A stretch of 21,776 nt of DNA from Thioalkalivibrio sp. (GTDB taxonomy: Bacteria; Pseudomonadota; Gammaproteobacteria; Ectothiorhodospirales; Ectothiorhodospiraceae). How positions within the stretch are numbered: the first letter of the stretch is position 1; each line of letters opens with the position of its first letter. The notes under the pieces are model-generated. The model ran no database searches and was not told where the DNA came from. It saw only the letters and a program-made list of their open reading frames with translations. The translations under genes and the position numbers were made by a program. The DNA lies in contig PWRV01000119.1 in NCBI GenBank assembly GCA_003563455.1, positions 1 to 21,776 on the forward strand, given 5' to 3'. Below, piece after piece: positions 15,541 through 21,776 of the stretch.

Positions 15541-15568
15541 GCGCCTCATCTGGTCGCGGATGAGGCGC
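15541..15568 (+). promoter_or_regulatory. Strong hairpin in the rplY leader
   Basis: GCGCCTCATC (15541-15550) and GATGAGGCGC (15559-15568) form a perfect ten-base stem with an eight-base loop TGGTCGCG, ending nine bases before the rplY Shine-Dalgarno GGAG (15578). Only four T residues follow, after GATCA, so it is a poor intrinsic terminator for prs. It may be an mRNA structure affecting bL25 translation. Confidence 0.6.
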
Positions 15569-15589
15569 GATCATTTTGGAGAAAGCGTC

Positions 15590-16228
15590 ATGAGTACGGA
15601 TTTTGTCATTGAAGCCGAGCCGCGCGCGGATCAGGGATCGGGTGCGAGCCGCCGCCTGCGTCGCGCGGGGAAGCTGCCGGGCATCCTCTACGGCGGGCAC
15701 AAGGATGCCGTTGCGATCACGCTGGATCACAACGAAATCCTGCTGAACCTGAAGAACGAGGCCTTCTTCTCCCAGGTTCTCACGGTAAACCTCGAAGGCC
15801 GGCGCGAGCGCGCGATCATGCGCGACCTGCAGCGCCATCCCTTCAAGCCCACGCTGATACACGTCGATCTGCAACGGGTCAGCGCCGACGAGACGATCCG
15901 GGTGCAGGTCCCGCTGCACCTGCTGAACGAGGAGGCCTGCAAGGGCGTGAAGACCGGCGGCGGCATGATCAACCGGCAGCTGACCGACGTCGAGGTCGAG
16001 TGTCTGCCCGCGGATCTTCCGGAAGCGATCGAGGTGGACGTGGCCGACCTCGATGTTGGCGAGACGGTGCACCTGTCCGAGCTGGCACTTCCCGAGGGCG
16101 TCACCATCGTGGCGCTGACCCACGAGGGGCACGACTCCGCCGTGGTCAGCGTGCTGCTGCCGCGCGGCGAGAAGGCGGAGCCGGAAGAGGCCGAGCCGGG
16201 CGTCGAGGGCCTCGAGTCCGAGGACTGA
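15590..16228 (+). CDS. rplY: Ribosomal protein bL25, long (CTC) form
   Basis: bL25 binds 5S rRNA in the large subunit. The 212-residue product is the long CTC/TL5 form, with the RNA-binding beta-barrel first (about 1-95: EAEPRADQGSGASRRLRRAGKLPGILYGG, then RERAIMRDLQRHPFKPTLIHVDLQRV). A C-terminal beta domain follows (about 100-190: VQVPLHLLNEEACKGVKTGGGMINRQLTDVEVECLP begins it). An acidic tail ends EEAEPGVEGLESED. ATG 15590 is chosen because GGAGAAA lies eight bases upstream and the family begins near there; an in-frame ATG at 15560 falls in the leader hairpin. It is preceded by a strong hairpin and sits between prs and pth, 30 bases from the latter. Confidence 0.97.
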   Translation: MSTDFVIEAEPRADQGSGASRRLRRAGKLPGILYGGHKDAVAITLDHNEILLNLKNEAFFSQVLTVNLEGRRERAIMRDLQRHPFKPTLIHVDLQRVSADETIRVQVPLHLLNEEACKGVKTGGGMINRQLTDVEVECLPADLPEAIEVDVADLDVGETVHLSELALPEGVTIVALTHEGHDSAVVSVLLPRGEKAEPEEAEPGVEGLESED

Positions 16229-16258
16229 TTCCCGGCCCGCAAAGCGTCTGGCCGCGAC

Positions 16259-16855
16259 ATGCCGGTACGGCTCCTGGTCGGTCTGGGCAACCCGGGCCCG
16301 CGTTACGCCGATACGCGGCATAACGCGGGGTTCTGGTTTGCGGACCGGCTCGCGGCGGATCGGGGCAGTTCGTTCCGTGCGGAATCGCGCTTCGAGGGCG
16401 AGGTCGGCAGGATTGTCGCGGGTGGCGCGAACTGCCTGCTGCAGAAGCCGATGACCTTCATGAACAAGAGCGGCAGTGCGGTGCAGAAGCTCGCCGCCTT
16501 CTACCGCATCCCTCCCGCGGAGATCCTGGTCGTCCACGACGATCTCGACCTGCCGCCCGGCACCGCACGCCTGAAGGCCGGTGGCGGTCACGGGGGGCAC
16601 AACGGTCTGCGTGACCTGCACCGTCATCTCGGTGCGGACTATTCCCGGCTGCGTATCGGGATTGGCCATCCGGGGATGCGCGATGCGGTGATCGGCTATG
16701 TGCTGGAGCGGCCCGGACGGGAAGAGGAGCAGCAGATGCGGCAGGCCATCGACGCCGCGCTCGAGGTCGTTGATGCGCTCGTCGGCGGAGACTGGGATCT
16801 GGCGGTGCGCCGGCTGCACACGAAGCCCGCACCGAATGGGGAGAAAGAAGCGTGA
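16259..16855 (+). CDS. pth: Peptidyl-tRNA hydrolase
   Basis: Pth frees tRNA from peptidyl-tRNAs that drop off the ribosome, an essential recycling step. The 198-residue product opens VRLLVGLGNPGPRYADTRHNAGFWFAD, with catalytic His21 and Asn11. Further conserved blocks are LLQKPMTFMNKSG, ILVVHDDLDLPPGTARLKAGGG and GHNGLRDL, and RLRIGIGHPG. ATG 16259 gives the standard N-terminus. It ends in the four-base GTGA overlap with ychF (16852-16855), the usual pth-ychF pairing in gammaproteobacteria. Confidence 0.98.
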   Translation: MPVRLLVGLGNPGPRYADTRHNAGFWFADRLAADRGSSFRAESRFEGEVGRIVAGGANCLLQKPMTFMNKSGSAVQKLAAFYRIPPAEILVVHDDLDLPPGTARLKAGGGHGGHNGLRDLHRHLGADYSRLRIGIGHPGMRDAVIGYVLERPGREEEQQMRQAIDAALEVVDALVGGDWDLAVRRLHTKPAPNGEKEA

Positions 16856-17943
16856 GTCTGAAGTGCGGGATCGTCGGGTTGCCCAACGTCGGCAAGTCCA
16901 CTCTGTTCAATGCCCTGACCCGGGCCGGCATCGCGGCCGAAAACTACCCGTTCTGCACCATCGATCCGAATGTCGGCGTGGTGGAGGTGCCGGATCCGAG
17001 GCTCGGCGTGCTCGCGGGGCTGGTGAAGCCGCAACGCGTGCTGCCGACCACCGTTGAGTTCGTCGATATCGCGGGGCTGGTGTCGGGGGCTGCGCAAGGC
17101 GAGGGCCTGGGCAACCAGTTCCTCGCCCACATTCGCGAAACGGACGCGATCGCACAGGTCGTGCGCTGTTTCGAAGACGAGGACGTGATCCATGTGGCCG
17201 GCAAGGTGGACCCACTGTCGGACATCGAGATCATCGGGACCGAGCTGGCGCTGGCCGACCTGGACACGGTATCCCGCGCGATCACCCGCCTGACGCGGGC
17301 GGCCAAGTCGCAGGACAAGGAGGCGATCGCGCGGCTCGAGATCGCGGAGCGGGCGGCGGCGGGGCTCGACAAGGGCACTCCCGTTCGCGCTCAGGCCCTT
17401 TCCGCGGAGGCGCTGGAGCTGCTGCGCGACCTCCACCTGCTGACCGCCAAGCCCCTGATCTACATCGCCAACGTCGCCGAGGACGGGTTCAGCGACAACC
17501 CGATGCTTGCCCAGGTGGAGGCCCGGGCCTCGCAGGAGGGTGCCGAGGTGGTGCCGGTCTGCGCCGCGCTGGAGGCGGAGATCGCGCGGCTGGAGGACGC
17601 GGAGCGCACCGAGTTCCTGGCCGAACTGGGGCTGTCCGAGCCGGGTCTGGACCGGGTGGTGCGCGGCACGTACCGGCTGCTCGATCTGCAAACCTTCTTC
17701 ACCGCGGGCCCGAAAGAGGTACGTGCCTGGACGGTCCGCAGGGGATCGACGGCACCGCAGGCCGCTGGCGTGATCCACACCGACTTCCAGAAGGGTTTCA
17801 TCCGCGCCGAGGTGATCGCCTACGGTGACTTCGTCGCCTGTGGCGGCGAGCAGGGCGCGAAGGACGCCGGAAAATGGCGTCTGGAAGGCAAGGAATACGT
17901 CATGCAGGAAGGCGACGTTGTACATTTCCGTTTCAACGTCTGA
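16852..17943 (+). CDS. ychF: YchF/OLA1-type ribosome-associated ATPase
   Basis: YchF is an Obg-related P-loop protein that, unlike most of its relatives, prefers ATP. It associates with ribosomes and dampens the oxidative stress response in E. coli. The 363-residue product has the G1 loop GLPNVGKS at 9-16, the G2 region ENYPFCTIDPNVG and G3 FVDIAGLVSGAAQGEGLGNQFL. The base-specificity motif is NVAE (IYIANVAED) in place of NKxD, the hallmark of ATP preference. A helical hairpin lies in the middle and a C-terminal TGS domain ends VIAYGDFVACGG ... GKEYVMQEGDVVHFRFNV. GTG 16852 follows GGGGAGAAAG and overlaps the pth stop. Confidence 0.98.
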   Translation: MSLKCGIVGLPNVGKSTLFNALTRAGIAAENYPFCTIDPNVGVVEVPDPRLGVLAGLVKPQRVLPTTVEFVDIAGLVSGAAQGEGLGNQFLAHIRETDAIAQVVRCFEDEDVIHVAGKVDPLSDIEIIGTELALADLDTVSRAITRLTRAAKSQDKEAIARLEIAERAAAGLDKGTPVRAQALSAEALELLRDLHLLTAKPLIYIANVAEDGFSDNPMLAQVEARASQEGAEVVPVCAALEAEIARLEDAERTEFLAELGLSEPGLDRVVRGTYRLLDLQTFFTAGPKEVRAWTVRRGSTAPQAAGVIHTDFQKGFIRAEVIAYGDFVACGGEQGAKDAGKWRLEGKEYVMQEGDVVHFRFNV

Positions 17944-17994
17944 GTCTGCCGGCCGGGCGGGCCCGCTCCCGGAGGCTGTGCCGCATCGCGCGGC

Positions 17995-18077
17995 GCGGTG
18001 CGGGGGGCGAACGGCACGGTCGTTCCGGCACCGCAGCGGATAGTGGACGGTGACCCCCGGGTCCCCCGGGGGCACCG
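17995..18077 (+). promoter_or_regulatory. Two hairpins in the ychF-grxD gap (17944-18114)
   Basis: The first hairpin pairs GCGGTGC (17995-18001) with GCACCGC (18028-18034), with an inner GAACG/CGTTC. The second pairs CGGTG-A-CCCCCGGG (18048-18061) with CCCGGGGG-CACCG (18065-18077), a 13-pair stem with one bulged A and a three-base loop. No T run follows either one. They may end ychF transcripts in a Rho-dependent or processing manner, or form the grxD leader. A TTGAAC at 18078-18083 has no good -10 partner. Confidence 0.55.
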
Positions 18078-18114
18078 TTGAACCCATCGAGATTGGAATC
18101 GTCAGGAGGCTCCC

Positions 18115-18438
18115 ATGGATGTCATGGATCGCATTCGTCAGCAAGTCGAAGAAAACCCCGTCGTGATCTTCATGAAGGGGACCCCGCAGTTCCCGATGTG
18201 CGGATTCTCCAGCCGGGCCGCCGAGGCGCTGAAGCGCTGCGAGCATGAATTCGCCTACGTGAACGTGCTGGCCGACCCGGAAGTCTTCCAGAACCTGCCC
18301 CGGTTTGCGGACTGGCCCACCTTCCCCCAGATCTACATCGACGGCGAGCTGGTCGGCGGCTGCGACATCACGCTGGAAATGTTCGAGAACGGCGAGTTGA
18401 AGAAGGCGGTGGAAGAGGCCCACGCCAAGCAGTCCTGA
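18115..18438 (+). CDS. grxD: Monothiol glutaredoxin, CGFS type
   Basis: GrxD is a monothiol glutaredoxin that binds and hands over [2Fe-2S] clusters with glutathione rather than acting mainly as a disulfide reductase. The 107-residue product has the CGFS active site at 29-32 (QFPMCGFSSRA), with Lys21 in IFMKGTP for glutathione binding. The WPTFPQIYIDGELVGGCDI block supplies the cis-Pro and GG motif. ATG 18115 follows a strong AGGAGG; the ATG at 18124 is less well spaced. It stands alone on the plus strand, preceded by two hairpins and converging with rnt. Confidence 0.98.
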   Translation: MDVMDRIRQQVEENPVVIFMKGTPQFPMCGFSSRAAEALKRCEHEFAYVNVLADPEVFQNLPRFADWPTFPQIYIDGELVGGCDITLEMFENGELKKAVEEAHAKQS

Positions 18439-18445
18439 CCCGGCG

Positions 18446-18473
18446 GCGGGCGCGCGCTCGGCCGCGCGCCCGC
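18446..18473. terminator. Hairpin between convergent grxD and rnt
   Basis: GCGGGCGCGCG (18446-18456) and CGCGCGCCCGC (18463-18473) form a perfect 11-base stem with loop CTCGGC, filling the 38-base gap between the two convergent genes. It lacks T tracts on both strands. The placement fits a shared transcription end, possibly Rho-assisted in this GC-rich genome. Confidence 0.55.
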
Positions 18474-18476
18474 GAT

Positions 18477-19145
18477 TCAGGTGCCGGCGGGTATCAGTGC
18501 CGCTGCCGGTGGGATGCCGGCGGTGTCCATCCACCGGTTGGCGATGGAGCAGAAGATCTCGGCCGTCACCTCGGCGTCGTACGCGGCAGTGTGTGCGGCC
18601 TCCGTGTCCCAGCCCAGGCCCGCGGCCTCCGCGGCCCGCGCCAGTACCGTCTGGCCGTAGGCGAGCGCGGACAGAGAGACCGTGTCGAGGCTGCTGAAGG
18701 GGTGGAACGGGTTGCGGCGGATGCCGCAGCGCGCCGCCGCCGCGTGCACGAACCCCAGATCAAAGTGCGCATTGTGGCCGACCAGGATCGCGCGCTTGCA
18801 GAGGTTCAGCTTTACCTCGCGGCGTACCTCGCTGAAGATCCGTCCCATCGCCTGGTCCTCCGGATGGGCGATGCGCAGCGGGTGGAAAGGGTCTATGCCG
18901 TTCACCTCCAGGGATTTCGGGTCCAGCTCGCTGCCGTCGAAGGGCTGCACGTGAATGCTGAGCGTGCGTTCCCGCCACAGGTGACCGTTCTCTCCCCGCC
19001 GCAGGAAGACCGCCGCGATTTGCAGCAGCGCGTGTCTGCCGGAGTCGAAGCCGCCCGTTTCCACATCCACCACGACCGGGAGAAAACCCCGGAAGCGATT
19101 CGCCATCGGTGCTGCCCCGGGAGGCAGGGTCGGTATCTCGCTCAT
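18477..19145 (-). CDS. rnt: Ribonuclease T (DEDDh 3'-5' exoribonuclease)
   Basis: RNase T trims 3' ends of tRNAs and other stable RNAs, and turns over the CCA end. The 222-residue product from ATG 19145 shows the DEDDh set: Asp27 and Glu29 (VVVDVETGGFD), Asp129 (VGHNAHFDLGF), His185 and Asp190 (HTAAYDAEVTA). FNGID-like VNGIDPFHPL, RNPFHPFSSLDT and FCSIANRW are close to the E. coli enzyme. The frame remains open upstream to 19265, but those residues are unlike the family. ATG 19106 (MANRFRGF) is an alternative start nearer the conserved RFRGF. It converges with grxD and diverges from aceE. No strong Shine-Dalgarno was seen for either start. Confidence 0.97.
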   Translation of the reverse strand: MSEIPTLPPGAAPMANRFRGFLPVVVDVETGGFDSGRHALLQIAAVFLRRGENGHLWRERTLSIHVQPFDGSELDPKSLEVNGIDPFHPLRIAHPEDQAMGRIFSEVRREVKLNLCKRAILVGHNAHFDLGFVHAAAARCGIRRNPFHPFSSLDTVSLSALAYGQTVLARAAEAAGLGWDTEAAHTAAYDAEVTAEIFCSIANRWMDTAGIPPAAALIPAGT

Positions 19146-19230
19146 GTTTTGCCTGGACGCTGAAGGAGACGCCCCGTGATCGCAGGGGGCTGGGTTTTCT
19201 TCGGGGTTTTCAATGGGCCCTCGCTGACGA

Positions 19231-19242
19231 TTGCTGCAGCAA
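19231..19242. promoter_or_regulatory. Perfect 12-base palindrome upstream of aceE
   Basis: TTGCTGCAGCAA is its own reverse complement and lies 12 bases before the candidate aceE -35 box, in the rnt/aceE divergent region. It could be an operator. Perfect 12-base palindromes are expected a few times by chance in a window of this size. Confidence 0.25.
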
Positions 19243-19253
19243 GACAGTACGCC

Positions 19254-19283
19254 TTGACCTTGCAAGGCTTCAGTCCGGATACT
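19254..19283 (+). promoter_or_regulatory. Candidate sigma70 promoter for aceE
   Basis: TTGACC (19254-19259; five of six) and GATACT (19278-19283; four of six) with an 18-base spacer. This would give a leader of about 110 bases before aceE that contains the nested hairpin at 19337-19378. Confidence 0.5.
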
Positions 19284-19336
19284 TCCCGGCCTGTTCGAAG
19301 CCTCGTCGCACCTCCATTCATGGTATCAGAAAGAGC

Positions 19337-19378
19337 GCCCGGCCCCGCCCCGCAGCTTTACGGGGCAGACCGCCGGGC
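19337..19378 (+). promoter_or_regulatory. Nested hairpin in the aceE leader
   Basis: Outer stem GCCCGG (19337-19342) with CCGGGC (19373-19378). Inner stem GCCCCG (19347-19352) with CGGGGC (19361-19366), closing an eight-base loop CAGCTTTA. It ends seven bases before the aceE Shine-Dalgarno region (GGAAGGA, from 19386). I do not recognise a known riboswitch class in it. Confidence 0.5.
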
Positions 19379-19398
19379 AATCTCGGGAAGGATCACGC

Positions 19399-21776
19399 AT
19401 GAACGCAAACGCTGACTCGCACGATATCGATCCGCAGGAAACCCAGGAGTGGATCGACGCCCTCGAGGCGGTTCTTGAGGCCGACGGACCGGAGCGGGCC
19501 CACCAACTGCTCGAGTCACTGATCGACAAGGCGCGGCGCAGCGGGGCCTACCTGCCGTACTCGGCGAACACCGCGTACGTGAATACCATCCCGACGCACA
19601 TGGAGCCCGTATACCCGGGCGACAGTGAACTGGAGCACCGAATCCGGTCGTATATCCGCTGGAACGCGATGGCGATGGTGGTGAAGGCCAATCGCGTGTC
19701 GGCCGAACTGGGCGGGCACATCGCGACATTCGCCTCGGCGGCGACCCTCTACGACGTCGGCTTCAACCACTTCTGGCGCGCCCCGTCCCACGAGCATGGG
19801 GGTGACCTCGTCTTCGTGCAGGGGCACTCAGCCCCGGGCATGTACGCGCGCTCCTTTCTGGAAGGGCGCCTGACCGAAGAGCAGCTGGACCACTTCCGCC
19901 GCGAGGTCGACGGCAAGGGGCTGTCGTCCTACCCGCACCCGTGGCTGATGCCCGACTACTGGCAGTTCCCGACCGTGTCGATGGGCATCGGGCCGATCAT
20001 GAGCATCTTCCAGGCCCGTTTCATGAAGTACCTTCAGGACCGCGGACTGGCGAAAACCGACGACCGCAAGGTCTGGAGCTTTGTCGGCGACGGCGAGGTG
20101 GACGAGCCCGAGACGCTGGGCGCGATCACACTGGCGTCGCGCGAACGCCTGGACAACCTGGTCTGGGTGGTGAACTGCAACCTGCAGCGCCTCGACGGAC
20201 CGGTGCGCGGCAATGGCAAGATCGTTCAGGAGCTCGAGGCAATCTTCCGCGGTGCCGGCTGGAACGTGATCAAGGTGCTCTGGGGCCGCTACTGGGATCC
20301 GTTGCTCGCAAAGGACAAGGACGGTCTGCTGCAGCGGCGCATGATGGAGGCGGTGGACGGCGACTACCAGAACTACAAGTCGCGTGATGGCGCCTACGTG
20401 CGCGAGCACTTTTTCGGGAAGTATCCGGAACTGAAGGCGATGGTCGCGAACATGTCCGACGAGGACATCTGGCGGCTGAACCGCGGCGGGCATGACCCGG
20501 TGAAGGTCTACGCGGCCTACAAGGCCGCGGCGGAGCACGCGGGCGAGCCGACGGTGATCCTCGCGCACACCGTGAAAGGCTACGGCATGGGCGCGGCCGG
20601 CGAGGCGCAGAACCGCACCCACAGCCAGAAGAAGCTGGACGTGGACGACATGAAGGCCTTCCGCAACCGCTTCAGCATCCCGCTGTCGGATGACCAGATC
20701 GAGGCGGCCGAGTACATTCGCCCGAACGAGGAAGCCCCCGAGTTCAAGTACATGATGGAGCGGCGCAGGGAGCTGGGTGGTTTCCTGCCGGTGCGTCGGC
20801 CGCTCGCCGCGCCGCTCGAGGTGCCGGAGCTGGACATCTTCAAGTCGCTGCTCGAATCCAGCGGCGAGCGGGAGATGTCCACGACCATGGCCTTCGTGCG
20901 CATGCTCACGCTGCTCGCGCGGGACAAGAAGCTCGGGCGCTACCTGGTGCCGATTGTCCCCGACGAGGCGCGCACCTTCGGCATGGAGGGGCTGTTCCGT
21001 CAGCTGGGCATCTACTCCTCCGTGGGGCAGCTCTACCAGCCGCAGGACCGTGAGCAGGTGATGTATTACAAGGAGGACAAGAAGGGTCAGATCCTGGAGG
21101 AGGGGATCAACGAGGCGGGCGCGATGTGTTCGTGGATCGCCGCCGCGACCTCCTACTCCACGCATGGCGTCGCGACCATTCCGTTCTACATCTACTACTC
21201 GATGTTCGGCTTTCAGCGGGTCGGCGACCTGATCTGGGCTGCGGGCGACATGCAGGCCCGGGGCTTCCTGATCGGCGGCACGGCCGGGCGCACCACGCTG
21301 GCGGGCGAGGGCCTGCAGCATCAGGACGGCCACAGCCTGATGATGGCCGCGAACGTCCCGAACTGCATTTCCTACGATCCGACCTTCGCCTACGAGCTGG
21401 CGGTGATCGTGCACAGCGGCCTGCATCGCATGTTCGTGGACCAGCAGAAGGTCTTCTACTACATCACCGCGATGAACGAGAACTACCCCCAGCCGGCGAT
21501 GCCGAAGGGCGTGGAGAAAGGCATCGTGAAGGGCCTTTACAAGTTCGCGGCCGCCGGACGACGGAAGAAACAGGTGCGCCTGCTGGGCTCGGGTACCATC
21601 CTGCGCGAGGTGATCGCCGCCGCGGAGCTCCTGGACAAGGACTGGGGAGTGTCTTCCGAGGTCTGGAGCGCGACCAGCTTCAACGAACTGGCCCGGGACG
21701 GGCGTTCCTGCGACCGCGAGGCCCTGCTGAAGCCGAAGGGCAAGGCGCCCGTTCCGTGGGTCACGCAGTGCCTGTC
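19399..21776 (+). CDS. aceE: Pyruvate dehydrogenase E1 component, homodimeric type (3' end outside window)
   Basis: AceE is the thiamine-diphosphate E1 of the pyruvate dehydrogenase complex. It decarboxylates pyruvate and passes the acetyl group to the E2 lipoyl domain. The frame is open from ATG 19399 to the window edge, 792 codons of about 890 expected, with no interruption. The ThDP/Mg motif runs from GDGE (230-233, FVGDGEVDEPETLGA) to NCN (259-261, VVNCNLQRLDGPVRGNGKI). Other E1 marks are TIPTHMEPVYPGD, GGHIATFASAATLYDVGFNHFW, HTVKGYGMG, VPIVPDEARTFGMEG, LEEGINEAGAM and GEGLQHQDGHS. GGAAGGA lies upstream of the start. The leader has a candidate promoter and a nested hairpin. The E2 and E3 genes would be expected beyond the right edge. 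Confidence 0.98.
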   Translation, partial: MNANADSHDIDPQETQEWIDALEAVLEADGPERAHQLLESLIDKARRSGAYLPYSANTAYVNTIPTHMEPVYPGDSELEHRIRSYIRWNAMAMVVKANRVSAELGGHIATFASAATLYDVGFNHFWRAPSHEHGGDLVFVQGHSAPGMYARSFLEGRLTEEQLDHFRREVDGKGLSSYPHPWLMPDYWQFPTVSMGIGPIMSIFQARFMKYLQDRGLAKTDDRKVWSFVGDGEVDEPETLGAITLASRERLDNLVWVVNCNLQRLDGPVRGNGKIVQELEAIFRGAGWNVIKVLWGRYWDPLLAKDKDGLLQRRMMEAVDGDYQNYKSRDGAYVREHFFGKYPELKAMVANMSDEDIWRLNRGGHDPVKVYAAYKAAAEHAGEPTVILAHTVKGYGMGAAGEAQNRTHSQKKLDVDDMKAFRNRFSIPLSDDQIEAAEYIRPNEEAPEFKYMMERRRELGGFLPVRRPLAAPLEVPELDIFKSLLESSGEREMSTTMAFVRMLTLLARDKKLGRYLVPIVPDEARTFGMEGLFRQLGIYSSVGQLYQPQDREQVMYYKEDKKGQILEEGINEAGAMCSWIAAATSYSTHGVATIPFYIYYSMFGFQRVGDLIWAAGDMQARGFLIGGTAGRTTLAGEGLQHQDGHSLMMAANVPNCISYDPTFAYELAVIVHSGLHRMFVDQQKVFYYITAMNENYPQPAMPKGVEKGIVKGLYKFAAAGRRKKQVRLLGSGTILREVIAAAELLDKDWGVSSEVWSATSFNELARDGRSCDREALLKPKGKAPVPWVTQCL

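Noticed and set aside
16900..17940. ychF as a classic GTPase
   Set aside because: The base-specificity motif is NVAE, not NKxD, which marks the ATP-preferring YchF/OLA1 group.
15038..18534. Two long minus-strand frames (about 593 and 612 codons) opposite prs-rplY-pth and ychF-grxD
   Set aside because: They cover several clear plus-strand genes and cross intergenic regions and hairpins. No domain is recognisable.
19828..21426. A 532-codon minus-strand open frame opposite aceE
   Set aside because: The plus strand is an uninterrupted aceE with all catalytic motifs; the antisense frame is rich in His/Arg/Val/Leu shadow residues.
1..21776. CRISPR array, insertion sequence, prophage or defence island
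   Set aside because: No regularly spaced repeats, transposase, integrase or phage genes were seen. Every sizeable gene but one small one belongs to a conserved housekeeping family in familiar order.

Overview
The window is about 65-68% GC by eye, with dense coding on both strands. It is an ordinary chromosomal segment from a gammaproteobacterium. The gene orders mreC-mreB<>gatC-gatA-gatB, hemA-prfA-prmC-(small gene)-moeB, TPR lipoprotein-lolB-ispE-tRNA-Gln-prs-rplY-pth-ychF and grxD<>rnt all resemble arrangements known from Pseudomonas and relatives. Base composition and protein character suggest a purple-sulfur or sulfur-oxidising lineage such as Chromatiales/Ectothiorhodospiraceae. That placement is inference, since no 16S gene is present.

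Layout. 1-1858 (minus): cell-shape genes mreC (runs off the left edge) and mreB. 1984-5343 (plus, divergent): gatC, gatA, gatB for the tRNA-dependent amidotransferase, with a 77-bp inverted repeat between gatA and gatB. 5376-6272 (plus): redox chaperone Hsp33. 10787-6305 (minus): hemA, prfA, prmC, a small unnamed Cys/His-rich gene and moeB, a heme/translation-termination/cofactor operon. 10939-17943 (plus, divergent from hemA): TPR lipoprotein, lolB, ispE, tRNA-Gln(UUG), prs, rplY, pth, ychF, covering outer-membrane lipoprotein handling, isoprenoid and PRPP synthesis, and translation. 18115-18438 (plus): monothiol glutaredoxin, convergent with rnt (RNase T, minus, 19145-18477). 19399-21776 (plus): aceE, the pyruvate dehydrogenase E1, which runs off the right edge.

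How the genes work together. Many concern translation quality and tRNA: GatCAB makes Gln/Asn-tRNA, PrfA terminates and PrmC methylates it, HemA consumes Glu-tRNA, Pth recycles peptidyl-tRNA, RNase T trims tRNA 3' ends, and bL25 and YchF act on the ribosome. Three gene pairs (hemA/prfA, lolB/ispE, pth/ychF) are joined by the same four-base GTGA stop-start overlap.

I found no mobile-element genes, CRISPR array, prophage or obvious novel defence system. The most unusual signals are non-coding: an imperfect second copy of the tRNA-Gln 3' end and its downstream hairpin with paired stem changes, an intergenic inverted repeat of the CACGGATG type, strong leader hairpins before rplY, grxD and aceE, and an mreC gene whose Shine-Dalgarno points at ATC rather than a standard start codon. 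The one poorly understood protein is the 133-residue HMA-like, Cys/His-rich product between prmC and moeB. No gene-free stretch exceeds 300 bases.
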